64,000 nt of DNA from Siphonodentalium dalli (lineage: Eukaryota; Mollusca; Scaphopoda; Gadilida; Siphonodentaliidae). The stretch covers positions 171,863,164 through 171,927,163 of the forward strand of contig CP136066.1 in NCBI GenBank assembly GCA_032622095.1, in the 5' to 3' direction. Made by a program: the position numbers and the translations under genes. Shown piece by piece: positions 24,557 through 36,200 of the stretch (positions are counted from its first letter, which is position 1; each line of letters begins with the position of its first letter). The notes below the pieces were generated by a model that saw only the letters and a list, made by a program, of their open reading frames with translations, was not told the DNA's origin and did not search any database.

Positions 24557-25022
24557 AGGTACTCAATCCGATAAAACTCATCTCAATTACTATTTCAATG
24601 GCTTCGGGGGTCAAAAATATTTGATTCGAGTCGAGGAAGTCACCCATCAAAGCTCAGATTTGTTAGATATCGATTTTAGAAATCTATTATTTTTCATTAT
24701 CGGGAATTCTTTCTGGCCCAGAAGACATTCAAAATTGCGTACCCTGATTATAGAGTTATCCATCCTTGTTTGAATAGAGTTTTGGCGTAAAATCTCGAGC
24801 AGGTTACCAAATTGACGGCAGTTATTAGTACTCATCTCGAGCAATTAACAAATTTCAAAAATCAATATCTAATAACTCTTGAGCTTTGTTTGATGGTTTC
24901 CTCGACTCGAATCAAATATTTTTTACCCCCAAAGCCAAAGAAATAGTAATATAGGACCCTCTGATCGGATTGTTGTTGTTGGAATCTGTTGAGATGTGGA
25001 CCCTCTTTCGGATTGAGTACCT
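24557..25022. mobile_element. TTAA-flanked MITE (family 2), copy 1
   Basis: The element is 466 bp between TTAA at 24553-24556 and 25023-25026. The left terminus AGGTACTCAATCCGAT is mirrored by ATTGAGTACCT at the right. Sub-terminal arms (ttactatttcaatggcttcg, then gattcgagtcgaggaa) pair with ttcctcgactcgaatc and aagccaaagaaatagtaat. The TTAA target and AGG..CCT ends suggest mobilisation by a piggyBac-type transposase. A second copy is at 55434-55815. Confidence 0.8.
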
Positions 25023-25082
25023 TTAAAGGGCAAACCAATAGTTACAATACAATTATAACTGTTTTTTTTTAATTAAGAGCAA

Positions 25083-25530
25083 GAAGAGCTAATTGTGCTT
25101 AAGCACAATAAGGGATATTCCTTATTGCGCTTATAAGCTCAATAAGGGAATCTCTATTGTGCTTAAGCGCAATAAGGGAATATTTAATTGCGCTTAAGCG
25201 CAATGAAGACTATTCAAATTTCGCTGATAAAGCCTAATAATGAATATCTTATTAAAGAATAATATATTATATATAGTACATAAACTCCTTATAATACAGA
25301 TGGTGTAGTCTATCTCCATTCTCCATGGCACAATGGGTGGAACAAATATAGGATTATTCTACTATTTGCAGAAGGGTGATCTAATGAGAGATATATTAAT
25401 TGTGTTTAAGTGGAATGGGAAGTAATTGCGGTTAAGCATAATAAGGAATGTCTTATTGCATTCTCATTGGGCTTAAGCGCAATTAGAGATTCCTTAAGTT
25501 ATTGCGGTTAATCAAAATTGTCTATTAAAT
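25083..25530. repeat. Cluster of short palindromes centred on CTTAAG
   Basis: Six or more imperfect copies of an 18-20 bp palindrome of the form attgcgcttaagcgcaat lie within about 440 bp, separated by aagggaatat-like spacers. Some copies are altered symmetrically (attgtgcttaagcacaat at 25090). Similar palindromes recur at 43185-43265, 50589-50622 and 52140-52225. Confidence 0.75.
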
Positions 25531-25891
25531 ATCAATTTTGATTCCCATAGAGATCATCAATGATGTCTATGCGCAAGGGCGACGTGCCAATCTTCTCTAT
25601 TGGGATTCCAATTGTTGGCTCATTAAATATGCACATATGCTTAAGATACAGTCGCGCATGAAGCGCGCTCCCGTAAGTCGGGTTTTGGATCCCAGTTAAT
25701 GAAAATATTATTGAAATAATCTGTTTTCCCCAATATACAACCATATATTCAATATACATGTTTTGGAGCAGAATTAGGCAGTCCATATTGGACGCCATCA
25801 TGGAATTTATTTTTTTTGGTTTAATTTTCACACATATTTATTAGTTATGTGGATGAAGTTCTAATTAAACCTCACATCCTTATATTGGTTA

Positions 25892-26370
25892 CAGTAATGC
25901 CCAAAGTAATTGACCACTTAACCACATCAGAATTATTGGTAATTTTTCAGGATTTAAAATCCTGAAAAATTACCAATAATTATGCTGTGGTTAAGTGGTC
26001 AATTACTTTGGACATTACTGTACGAGGATTGAGTTATCATTACACCTCAAATCCTTATATTGGTTACAGTAATGCCCAAAGTAATTGACCACTTAACCAC
26101 AGCAGAATTATGGGTGTTTTTTCAGCATTTAAAATCCTGACAAATTACCCATTATTATGCTGTGGTTAAGTGGTCAATTACTTTGTACATTACTGTATGA
26201 GGATTGAGTTATCATTACACCTCAAATCCTTATATTGGTTACAGTAATGCCCAAAGTAATTGACCACTTAACCACAGCAGAATTATGGGTATTTTTCCAG
26301 CATTTAAAATCCTGACAAATTACCAATAATTATGCTGTGGTTAAGTGGTCAATTACTTTGGACATTACTG
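25892..26370. mobile_element. Three tandem copies of a fully palindromic 129-bp MITE
   Basis: The elements are at 25892-26020, 26067-26195 and 26242-26370. Each starts CAGTAATG, ends CATTACTG and is bordered by TA on both sides, as for Tc1/mariner elements. Each is an almost perfect hairpin: agtaattgaccacttaacca on the left arm pairs with tggttaagtggtcaattact on the right. The 46-bp spacer (gaggattgagttatcattac and onward) is repeated too, so the whole 175-bp element-plus-flank unit was amplified in tandem rather than inserted three times. Confidence 0.85.
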
Positions 26371-27049
26371 TATGAGGATGGAGTTAAACCTCACATGAGT
26401 GTGTTGGGGATTTGGACCTTGACTTGGGACCTTTTGTTTTTAACGCAACAAATGCGCATACACCTTATACACAAATTTCTTATGTAACCAGAGTTTTTCT
26501 TGGATAAGATGAGTTTGAAGCCTGCTTACATTTCAAAATGTCGTCAGTTTTATATTGTCTGCAGCGGAAATTATCTATCTCTATAGATAGCACCAGGATT
26601 ATATAGAAAGGAATAGCAATTGATATACGTATACGGTATACTATAGTAATACCATAGACAAATAAGTACAAGTATCACATGATAAAATATTACGTAACGT
26701 GACTATACCGATGAAAGAAATAAATAAATTGGACCGGGATTAGAGGTTGGGTTGGTTATATGTTGATAATTGGATATGGAATTCATACCGATGAAACGAT
26801 ACAAATTAGTGGAGCGATAAAGACCAATGTTGACATTTAGTCAGGCTACGCGGGAGAAAATAGGGGTTGATACGATAGACCGAAATAAATTTGTCGGGTG
26901 ATAATGACCAATGTTGACCTATAAAGTAACGCGACTGTACTGTCGGATAATTATCAGGTGTAACCGGTCAAATATGGACTCTAGTGACCAATTTAGAACA
27001 GCTCAGAAAACATTGGCAGGGCCCTAAAATTTATTTAACACCGCATTTG
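26371..27049. other. No gene seen
   Basis: Contains a loose repetition of aaataaat..tgaccaatgttgac phrases (about 26815-26925). No coding region is recognised. Confidence 0.45.
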
Positions 27050-27565
27050 CCATTAAAATCGATTTATATCGATAAAACTGTCATTTTTCAAAATTTTAAG
27101 CTGAGACTTGGAGTGTGTGGGTGGGATACCTACATATTCCTAAAATGACAGAGTACAGCACGTAATTATGTTTTAGATGGAAGAAATGAATTTTTTTCAA
27201 TGATAAAATTTAAGTTAACATGGAATTTACCATTAACATCGATTTATGTCGATAAAACTCTTTTTTCAAACCTTTAGGCTGAGACTTGGTGCATGTGCGT
27301 GGGATACATATATGTTCCTAAAATGACAGAGTCCATCGCGTAATTATGTTTTAGATGGAAGAAATTGAATTTTTTTCGATGATAAATTTTAACATGGAAT
27401 TGTCCAATTCAAATCTATTTATGTCGATAAAACTGTTATTTTTCAAAAATTTAAGCTGAGACTAGGTGTTTCTGCGTGGAATACCTATATATTCCGAAAA
27501 CGGCAGGGTTAAGCACGTAATTATCTTTTAGGTGGAAGAAATTGATTTGTTTCGATGATAAAAAT
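27050..27565. repeat. Degenerate tandem repeat, ~178-bp period, three units
   Basis: Landmarks recur at about 27058, 27238 and 27413: atcgatttatatcgataaaa, aagctgagacttgg, cctaaaatgacagagt, cacgtaattatgttttag, and tggaagaaat. The units differ by small indels. No coding frame runs through the array. Confidence 0.75.
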
Positions 27566-28994
27566 CCAGCGTAAAATAATCGCCAATGGAGGCTTCGCTT
27601 CGCATGGTTGGCAATTATCACGATACACAGGGAACACTTTGACGTTCGTACTCATATTTCACCAATTTTTGTACCTGGCTTTCCAATCCTAAGTTTCAAG
27701 GGGAAATGTCTAATTTTACTCTATTTGTCGTTATATACATATTTATCACACCATTTATTATTCATTTTCATAAAAATAAAAAAAGAGCCGAAGATGACAT
27801 GTTTAAACTGTTTGAAGCACGAATTTGGCGATAACTTATCAGAGTACGTTATACTTGTGATAGTTACGTTACGCACACGTGTTCCAATATCCTATTGCGA
27901 TAATCGCTTAACCCTTCAGTTTTCAACGGCATTTCAATTGGTTGAAATTAAAATTTCTCAAGTTCCAGCTCAACACGAATCTAGTGACCTAATTGGTAGA
28001 AATACTTTAGCAGTAATTCTTAGTTTTATAAGTCATAACTCTAATTTTATTGACGATACGAGCTCAACATCATAATATGTCACTGTTTATGGCGGTGTTA
28101 TCCAAACGTGTTCTTTGATAATGGTTATAATTTTATTTTGCGATCAAACGTCAGTGCAGCCCAGCAGAAACGCATAGGCACTAGTTCAATTCAGCAGAAA
28201 CGCATAAGTCCTACGATTATAGTACACGCACTGAACGCGCTTCGCGCGTTGGTCAGTGGGTGAAAAAATATTAGTTGAATTTAGTTCTACATTCTCAATT
28301 ACCTATTGTACAATAGCGTTTGGAGACCGTGGGAAACGGGAGGTGGTTTGCATAGGTACTATGGCAAACATTTTCAACAAATATTTCATGCCTATGACAT
28401 TTCAGTTGGAAATTTTACACCAAACGAGGTTTGAAATTTCCCTGTATAGTTGGTTTACCACTTTGGGCATATATTTTAGTAGCACATGTGGGTTAACAAT
28501 GGCATATGCTTTCATCACTAAAATGATGAATATGACATATATTATATGTAATTGTTTTCTCTTTTGTAATTTAACAGGATTTTAATATGCAGAATTGAAT
28601 TTCTTAATTGTTCAGAATTGAATTTCTTAATTGTTCAATTTACACTTGTGGGGGGGGGGGGGGGTCCAAATAAAAAATATGGATCAAAATAAGAGTACAG
28701 GGTGTGCAATTCTGTTGATGCCAATCACGGGGTGGAATTACTGGAATATTTACATTGGGGGCCAAGGAATGAACAAGAATCAGTGTCGGTGCATGATGAT
28801 ATTAAATTTACGCCGTTAAATACCTGTCTTATTTATCGACAAACTATTTCTTTACGCAGGTAAACAACACACAGTTACGAGAAACATAACATGCCTTGTA
28901 GTTAATTTCGCATCCCATTTATTGATTCACGTATCATTTATGGAGATTTTGGCTTCCAATCCCGGAAATGGTGGCTTCATATTGAGCTGCGGCT
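27566..28994. other. No recognised gene; two isolated ORFs
   Basis: Plus-strand ORFs of 155 codons (27608-28075) and 109 codons (28256-28585) are open. They are rich in residues encoded by AT-rich codons, lack recognisable motifs and show no splice context that I can defend. A G-homopolymer lies at about 28649-28664, and a directly repeated gcagaattgaatttcttaat occurs near 28589/28614. I do not call a gene. Confidence 0.4.
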
Positions 28995-29120
28995 TTGTGA
29001 GTAATTCATAAATGTATGACATATATGGAAGTCAAAAATATTAACAGCTCAATATATGGTACTCCAGAACTTTGACCTGTAGCAGTAAAATAATGGAATG
29101 GGGCTGGGTGGATCCAATAT
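28995..29120. mobile_element. Fragment of the hairpin nested in family-3 MITEs
   Basis: The stretch catatatggaagtcaaaaat..ctccagaactttgacctgtagca and ggctgggtggatccaatatgg matches the inner hairpin and right flank at 8540-8620, showing that this nested unit is dispersed on its own. Confidence 0.6.
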
Positions 29121-30469
29121 GGCTACAAGTTAGTGATTCAACGTAACGGTTACATAAATGGAATACATTACAATAATTTAAACGGACATGGCTCATTAAA
29201 ACTTCTAACGTTTGTTGATGTGATTTGGAAGGTGACATTATGTTGATCCATACGACATACCAACAGTTACTGCATATGCCATGAACAATCCTGATAATGT
29301 CAGATCTAGGTTCAATTTTCGCACATGTGTGACATGCACATGCATGCCCTTTATTTATACATGTACCATGTGAGGACCAGATCGTAACAAGGAAGTTGAA
29401 GAAACTCTTTATTGATCAATGCCGAAGAAAGTTCTGGACCCAAACGTTCTCAATTATATCACTAAAATTAATCTTGCTGTGGCATAAAGAGGCCGAATAT
29501 AACGTCAATGTTAAGCATATTTGTAGACCTAATTTGTTGATCCCTCCAGAACTGGGCCGCGATGTAATAAATTAGAACATAATTTGGACCTTCAATTGAC
29601 ATTCAAGTACCTTTTAGACATTACATACCGGTACATGTAAGTATGTACCTGACAATAGATAATAATTAATAAATTCGACACCGTCGATTGCCGACGTCGG
29701 GTTGCCTACTGCGCTGACAGTAGACCAAAATTAAATAAATGTTGGCGTGTTAACATACTACAAGTCTAAAACGTAACAATCTGTTTGATACAATGAGAAA
29801 CTCTATATAATAGAGACAAATGTGGCTATTATTAAGCTGTTTTATTTAGGGTTACCAATCGAGCCCGGAACTTCGGATGATTGCCATGAGTGTGCAATAT
29901 ATTTTGGAAAAATATTAAACTTACCTATATTATTCCGCGCTGGAAATGTATCCATGCACGCATGGTCCTCTGCGTAATCATTAACACCGATTGTGATTAA
30001 TTGTCCACATCAGAGAAGAAATAATAATTTTAGGCTCCAATCAGCAACGAATTTAAAGTCGAAAATAATGTGACCGAAACTTTCAAATTGACGCAGCAGA
30101 CAATGACGTTTTCGGTCGGTAATCCGTCGGCAACCGACGTTTTACCGACCAATGTATGAAAACAACGACAATCACTTCAAAAACTACTATAAAAGCATTG
30201 AACGTGCAATAAACCTTCAAGGGTGGAATTTATGTAGCAAAGATTAATATACGACTTCGGGCATCAATATTGTACGTGATATATAAATATTCCGCGATTT
30301 ATTTATCACTGGTCAGTTTCCCGTCGGCAGTCGACCTCCAGTTCTGGCGAAATCTAGTTAACGTCGGTGCCGACCTGTTGCCGACCATATATATTTCACA
30401 ACGACGTCGCACAGACGGACATACCGACGTTTGGGTCGACGTGAACCCGACGTCGTTGTGCTGTTTGGG
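29121..30469. other. No gene seen; CpG-containing GTCGG-rich patches
   Basis: From about 29685 to 30450 the strings GTCGG, CCGAC and GACGTCG recur (for example ccgacgtcgggttgcc, ccgtcggcaaccgacg, cccgtcggcagtcgacc, cgacgtgaacccgacgtcg). They stand out from the AT-rich background. The ORF at 30270-30581 crosses them but has no recognised domain. Confidence 0.45.
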
Positions 30470-30580
30470 TCGCTTTTCACATTGGTTGATATGTTTGCTT
30501 CAAAGTTTGTCGCTGCCGATTCCACGCCCAGACCAGAGCAGATTCAAGGATTTCGCAGCATTGTCGATTCTGAGTAAATA
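30470..30580. repeat. 110-bp repeat, direct copy at 37745-37855
   Basis: The block tcacattggttgatatgttt through cgctgccgattccac, cccagaccagagcagattca and aaggatttcgcagcatt occurs at both places with few differences. At 37.8 kb it abuts the 3' end of a Crypton-like recombinase frame, so this may be a detached 3' end of the same element. Confidence 0.7.
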
Positions 30581-31139
30581 GGCTTGTATTTAACTATCTG
30601 GAATGTTCTTTGTGTTTTGCCACAACAGTTGTGGACAACGGTGTTGCCATGTTTTTCAAATTCACCACGAAACGAAAGCGACAGCTTCCGGTATTAAACT
30701 TTCCGGTCACGTACATCAAGTCGTGCAAATTGCTATTTTTGTTTGGGACAAAAATACCGTATTCACAGTTATATTTTTCATTGCTGTGGAAAAAAATGCT
30801 CAAAACTCATTCGAGCTTCCAAAATTTAGAAATTAAATAAACGCTCTAAAATTATGGTCGATGGCGTGTATCGTACGTGGCTGTTGTTTGTGAAACTATG
30901 TTCAAAGTTATATTTTGTATGACTTCAAGGCGTCTTTCTGGGACATGTAATACCCGTAGAAAGGTAGTTCAATTATTTATTGACCTATTTCGATAGCTAG
31001 AATTAACAAGAGCATCGCTAGGGCGTGGCAAAATACGCCCTTTAGCCATTTCGAATTGTACTATCGCAAAATAAGATAATACTTTGAGCTTACATTTGAA
31101 GAAAATCTGATATACCCCTAATTTCAATGCCAAAATGTG
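30581..31139. other. No gene seen; short repeat shared with 37.3 kb
   Basis: The segment around 30940-31000 (gacatgtaatacccgtagaa aggtagttc, tattgacctatttcgatag) resembles 37315-37375. Three overlapping ORFs at 30594-30840 are antisense or frame shadows of each other with no motif. Confidence 0.45.
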
Positions 31140-31812
31140 GTCAAATTCTAAGTCGAAAAAATGGCCATAACTCATGTAAAAATAATTAGACAGAACCTAT
31201 ATTCAAACTTGGTCTGTAGTTTTAGCTGGGAAATACACATACCAGCTTTGGTTCAGCTCAAATAATCAAAACTGGAGTTATCGGTCGGAAACCAAAATGT
31301 TATGAAATTGGTCAAATTCTAAGTTGAAAAAGGGCCGTAACTCATGTAAAAATAACTGGACGGAACCCATATTCGAACTTTGCCTGTATCTTTAGCTGAG
31401 AAATACACATACCAACTTTGGTTCAGATCAAATAATCCAAACTGGAGTTATCGGTCGGAAACCAAAAATGTTAACAGACGGTCAAATTCTAAGTCGAAAA
31501 AGGGCCGTAACTCATGTAAAAATAATTGGATGGAACCCATATTCGAACTTGGCCTGTATCTTTAGCTGGGAAATACACATACCAACTTTGGTTCAGATCA
31601 AATAATCCAAACTGGAGTTATCGGTCGGAAACCAAAAATGTTAAATGACGGTTAAATTCTAACTCGAAAACGGGCCGTAACTCATGTAAAAATATTTGGA
31701 CGGAACCTATATTCGAACTTGGCCTGTATCTTTAGCTGGGAAATACACATACCAACTTTGGTTCAGATCAAATAATCCAAACTGGAGTTATCGATCGGAA
31801 ACCAAAAATGTT
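31140..31812. repeat. 170-bp tandem repeat, four units
   Basis: The junction phrase tcaaattctaagtcgaaaaa recurs at about 31140, 31313, 31483 and 31653. Each unit also has gggccgtaactcatgtaaaa, gaacttggcctgtatcttta, acataccaactttggttcag and aactggagttatcggtcgga. A short relative (gggccgtaactcaagtaaaa) is at 46308. The ORFs at 31380 and 31696 are in-repeat frames. Confidence 0.85.
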
Positions 31813-31862
31813 AACGGACGGACAGACAGACGGACGGACAGACAGACGGACGGGCAGACTGA
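31813..31862. repeat. (GGAC/AGAC)n microsatellite
   Basis: A run of ggacggacagacagacggac-type repeats directly follows the last 170-bp unit, with a short ttttttcaaaaagggcg stem-loop after it. It marks the end of the array. Confidence 0.85.
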
Positions 31863-32607
31863 TAACATAATACGACCTTTTTTCAAAAAGGGCGTATAAA
31901 AAGCGAATATTATTAGGTGTATTTTGGAGCGCAATCCACCATGTAGCTTTACGCGTTGCTTAGTAATCAACGTATATCATATTCTGACGGTAATTTAGTC
32001 CGAATTTACGTTCTGAGTGAACGCTCTTTATGCGTTGCCATATCTGGAAAACAAGCGCTCTCTATGTTGACCACATCAGGAATAGATCAACACGGGCAGA
32101 GTGAGTTCTCCATGAGTTTTAAGGCTACTTGCCAAGCTCTGCCCGCGAACCAGTCACTGCTGTGTCCCTTTTAACTTTTCCTTACCGACACGAGCTGATC
32201 CCAGTTGGTCCTCTTGTATAATATTCAAGGGATGATGATGATTGTTTATTTGTATAATGTTTACAAGCGTATGAATATGGTGATAATAAACAAACAACAA
32301 TCATATTATACAGGAGCGACATGGCCCAGATGGGCCGTCTTCCTATCGTATACAAACATGAAGTGGCAACTAATGAAGTGAAATGATAATGAAAAAGGAT
32401 AGAATGAAGTTCATAATAGACAAATAAAATATCCAAACCACTTATGGAATGCATCTACATGTATATGTGGTAACCCTTTACCCAACAAACCGGCCAAATA
32501 AAGCTTCAACAGCCTAAAATATCTTCGGTCTGTCTCAATAGAACCATACAAATATGGATATTATTGGAACCGGCTCCTTGACCACATTGTGATAGTTACA
32601 GTTATGC
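31863..32607. other. No gene seen
   Basis: Starts with a phrase shared with 37400 (attaggtgtattttggagcg, ccaccatgta). The stretch at 32225-32450 has the look of an untranslated retrotransposon tail (gtttacaagc, gacatggcccagatgggccg), but I cannot prove it. Confidence 0.4.
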
Positions 32608-32798
32608 CCTGTGCCAATGCATTCTCTTATATATGCGAGTCGACCATAGGTCGCCTCGCATATATAAGAGAATGCATGTTTTCTTACATTCTTTAACAAT
32701 TTTATAATTTTTAATGTGTTAAGCCAATGCATTCTCTTATATATGCGAGGCGACCTATGGTCGACTCGCATATATAAGAGAATGCATTGGCACAGGGC
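32608..32798. mobile_element. Two linked hairpins of one foldback family
   Basis: The sequence gccaatgcattctcttatat followed by atgcgag and cgaccatagg folds on itself (caaatt-free loop at cgaccatagg/tcgc) at 32608-32680, and occurs again at 32722-32798. The two copies also pair with each other, making a ~190-bp inverted repeat with a ~45-bp centre. A degraded copy is nested at 5200-5278, and a half copy (gcaatgcattcttttataaa) is at about 57891. Confidence 0.8.
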
Positions 32799-33202
32799 CC
32801 TTCTGTTGGGTAAAGGGTTAATACATATGTATTGATTGTATTCATGGGCTTATCAAAATCGGTCACTATTGATGGGGGTATGGCCGGGGCTGTTTCGATT
32901 CTTTACTGGTTAAGAAAATAATGGCTTCCGATTATCAAATGCATTGAAAGATCGTTGTTGCTGAAGCAGGTATTTGTTTCAGGTTATCGAGGAATTCATA
33001 TATCGACATGTAGGAAGCAATTTCTCGTTTCGTCCCGCCAGAATGTTAAGGTGAACATACCAGACTGCATTACAATGACTACAATGATGGGAGGATTAGG
33101 GGTCAATGCTATATTAAGCCATTTTACAGTCTTGACAAAATGAGTTGTTGCATTTAACTTTTGTCGCATATTGCGATAAATATTTATTTTTAAATTATTT
33201 TA
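32799..33202. other. No gene seen
   Basis: AT-rich sequence between the double hairpin and the 3' end of the non-LTR element. An ORF at 32955 has no recognised motif. Confidence 0.4.
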
Positions 33203-36200
33203 TTAAATCTCATTTTTTTGATTTTTATCCAATGAGTTCCATATGCACGGAAACGCGTGTTTGGGTAATTTAGAAGTAAAAGTCGTTCTCAGGGTTAATG
33301 CTTTCAAATTGCCAGCTTGTCGAGTATTAGCAGTTGTATATTCAAACGAATTATCAAATGATTTCGGAAGATTTCCTTTTGTCCAATCAAATACAAATGT
33401 AGCCGATTGTAACCAATACATGTCATAAAATTTCTGAATCTTTTCTTTGCGAAATATGGGCTCTGTCAGCCTCTATACGTTCTGTTTGCCTTGATACGGA
33501 TGGCTTTTTTTCTGTTTTAAAATAATACTTGCAGTGTCAGCAAATTGGCAACCCATATATGAGATTACTGTGGATTAGAGAACAGTATAAGGTTTTCAAA
33601 CAGATTTTGGGAAGTATACGTTTAACCTTATTGATGCGGTACATTGCATTGGATATCCTTGTTTTTATCATTGATATGTGATATTTGAAGGTGAGATTTT
33701 CATCAATAATAATTCCGAGGAATTCCATACAATGTTCCGGTCTAACGTTTCCAATTCGTGTTGGTGGCTCGTTCAGTTTTATTTTAAGAATATTCCATTT
33801 AAAGTCATTATTAGTTGGGCGTAGTAACATGTACTTAATTTTTGTTATATTAATAACCAATTTATTGCTACAAAACCATTTGTGAACTTTTTTCTATTCT
33901 GAATTAACCTGTTTTTCAATTTGGCGGTGGTCATTTCCAGAAATATGGAGGTTTGTGTCGTCTGCAAATGAAAGTATATTCAAACACGTGCTATTGGGCA
34001 TATCGTTGACGTATATGAGAAAAAGTAGCGGTCCTAAAATATATCCTTGGAGCACCCCACAGCTAATATTGAGTATATTTGATTTTTCATGTTCGATTTC
34101 AACATATTGCTGTCTTCCCTCTAAGTAACGCATGAACCATTTCTTGGTTATACCCCTAATACCACAATGGTCAAGCTTTTGGAGGAGTAGGTCATGACTT
34201 ATTATTGTGTCAAATGCCTTTGAAAGGTCAATAAAGATTGCTAATGTAGAGTCTCGTGTCTTTTTGTGGGTATTCTCGACAATATGATTTATTAAATGAA
34301 GTAATCGGTGGGTTGTTCAGTGATTTGCTCTAAATCCAAATTGGTTTTCGCGGAGGATATCAATTTTTTTTAAGAACGAGTTTAAAGGCACGGGAGGCCT
34401 TAGTTGTCGAAAATATTCATATTTGTTCCAATCACCGTAAACAGAAAAATATTAAAACGCATACAGTTTCGTTCATATATGACATGACCATCGCGTAAAC
34501 AGCATGCTATCAAAAAGACCTACTATATTTTACCTAAGCAAGAGCCTGATTGTGTTACAGAAGACAATATTTTACCTAAGCAAGAGCCTGATTGTGTTAC
34601 AGAAGACAGCACAGTGTTACTGGCTAATCACACACAAATGATATAAACGCTCTTTATTAAATCCATATCAGGAATTCAGAAACAAAGAACGCTCTTTATG
34701 TTTACCATCATAATATAAACAAACACGAAGGGTTTTACATACAAGTTATGTCCACTTACCTCACCGTTACATCTCCATAAAAATAGTCCACATGACAGTT
34801 AATCCTTCTATGTTTGACCATTGTAAAGTAAACAAAAGCATAAAAAGTTACTTTCCTGGTGTTTGTTTATATTATGGTGGTAAACATAAAGAGCGTTCTT
34901 TGTTTCTGAATTCCTGATATGGAACTAATAAAGAAGGGTTTTACACAAGTTATGTCCACTTACCTCACCGTTACATCTCCATAAAAACAGTCCACATGAC
35001 AGTTAATCCTTATATTTATATACATTTAGCGAAAAAGCCGCTTTTGTTAATATATTTAAATCGAAAAGTGTATCGTGACAAGATCAGCCCAAAATACCCA
35101 ATAGCACCCTTGGCAAAAGTTAATAGGAACAATTTCTCTTCATGTTGAAACCCGATGATGTATTAAGTCAATCCTGCGCGAGTCAAAATGCGCCCAAAGC
35201 ATTACGCGTTCGTCTTTCCAAACCTAATGACGTATCGATGGTGTTATTAGCTTGGTGTTATGAGGCGTTACGCATTCACCGAGAAATAACTGCAACTAGC
35301 CACGTGGGCGCCGACCAATCAGAATGCTGGATTTAGTGATGACAACACTTAGTGTGTAAATATATGACAATAACATACTGTTTAAGCGATATTTCTTATT
35401 TGTATACGGACACAGTCTGTCTACATTTTAATATTCTTTCTGTTTGTGGCGGTTTTTGACCGGTGGAAATATTTTCACAGCATACCCACCGCCGAGGCCT
35501 CTCGTACCTTTAAACGTTTATGCATAAGTTTTTCCATAATTTTAGAGAAAGCTGGAAGAATACTGATTGGTCTGTAATTTTCACGGGCACTATTTTTGTA
35601 TATTGGTACTACTCTGGATATTTTCATTTTTGTTTAGGAACGACACCTTGTTTGAAAGATAAATTTATTATGTATGAAAGCGCGTTTGCTGTTTCATTTA
35701 CAGTACTTCTCATTAGCTTCATTGATATATTAGAAAAGTCTACACAACTTTTATTGGACATTTTGGTACATGTATCTACAATCTCCGACAAATGATGTTT
35801 CTGAAAGGACGAAGTTCTTTTGTTTGTTTTTTTGGACATATAATAGAGAGGTTGTATATCCTGAATTTTCTCTACTTTATATCAGCTGTATTCTGACCTA
35901 TTGTTACGAAATATTCGTTTAATTGATTGCGCAATAGTTGCCGGATCTGAAATTGTTCTGTTTCGAAATTTTAGATTTTTTGGAAGACTATGTGAACATG
36001 TTGATAATTTAAGAACATCTTTTAATATGGTCCATGTTCGTCTCATGTTATTTTTATTTTCTTCGAGAATTCAGTTATAGTACTGGTTTTTGCTCTTCCT
36101 TTTCAGTTGGTTGAATATTTTACAATATGCTTTGTATTTATCTATATTGATTGTCGATGGCTGTGCTAGTTTTTTTGTGAACAGCTTACTTTTATTCAAT

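Noticed and set aside
27608..28075. 155-codon plus-strand ORF
   Set aside because: Longest unassigned ORF in its region, but the composition follows AT-rich DNA, no domain is recognisable and no paralogue exists in the window.
31140..31812. Possible CRISPR array
   Set aside because: Units are ~170 bp with no short repeat/variable spacer pattern, and the DNA is clearly eukaryotic.
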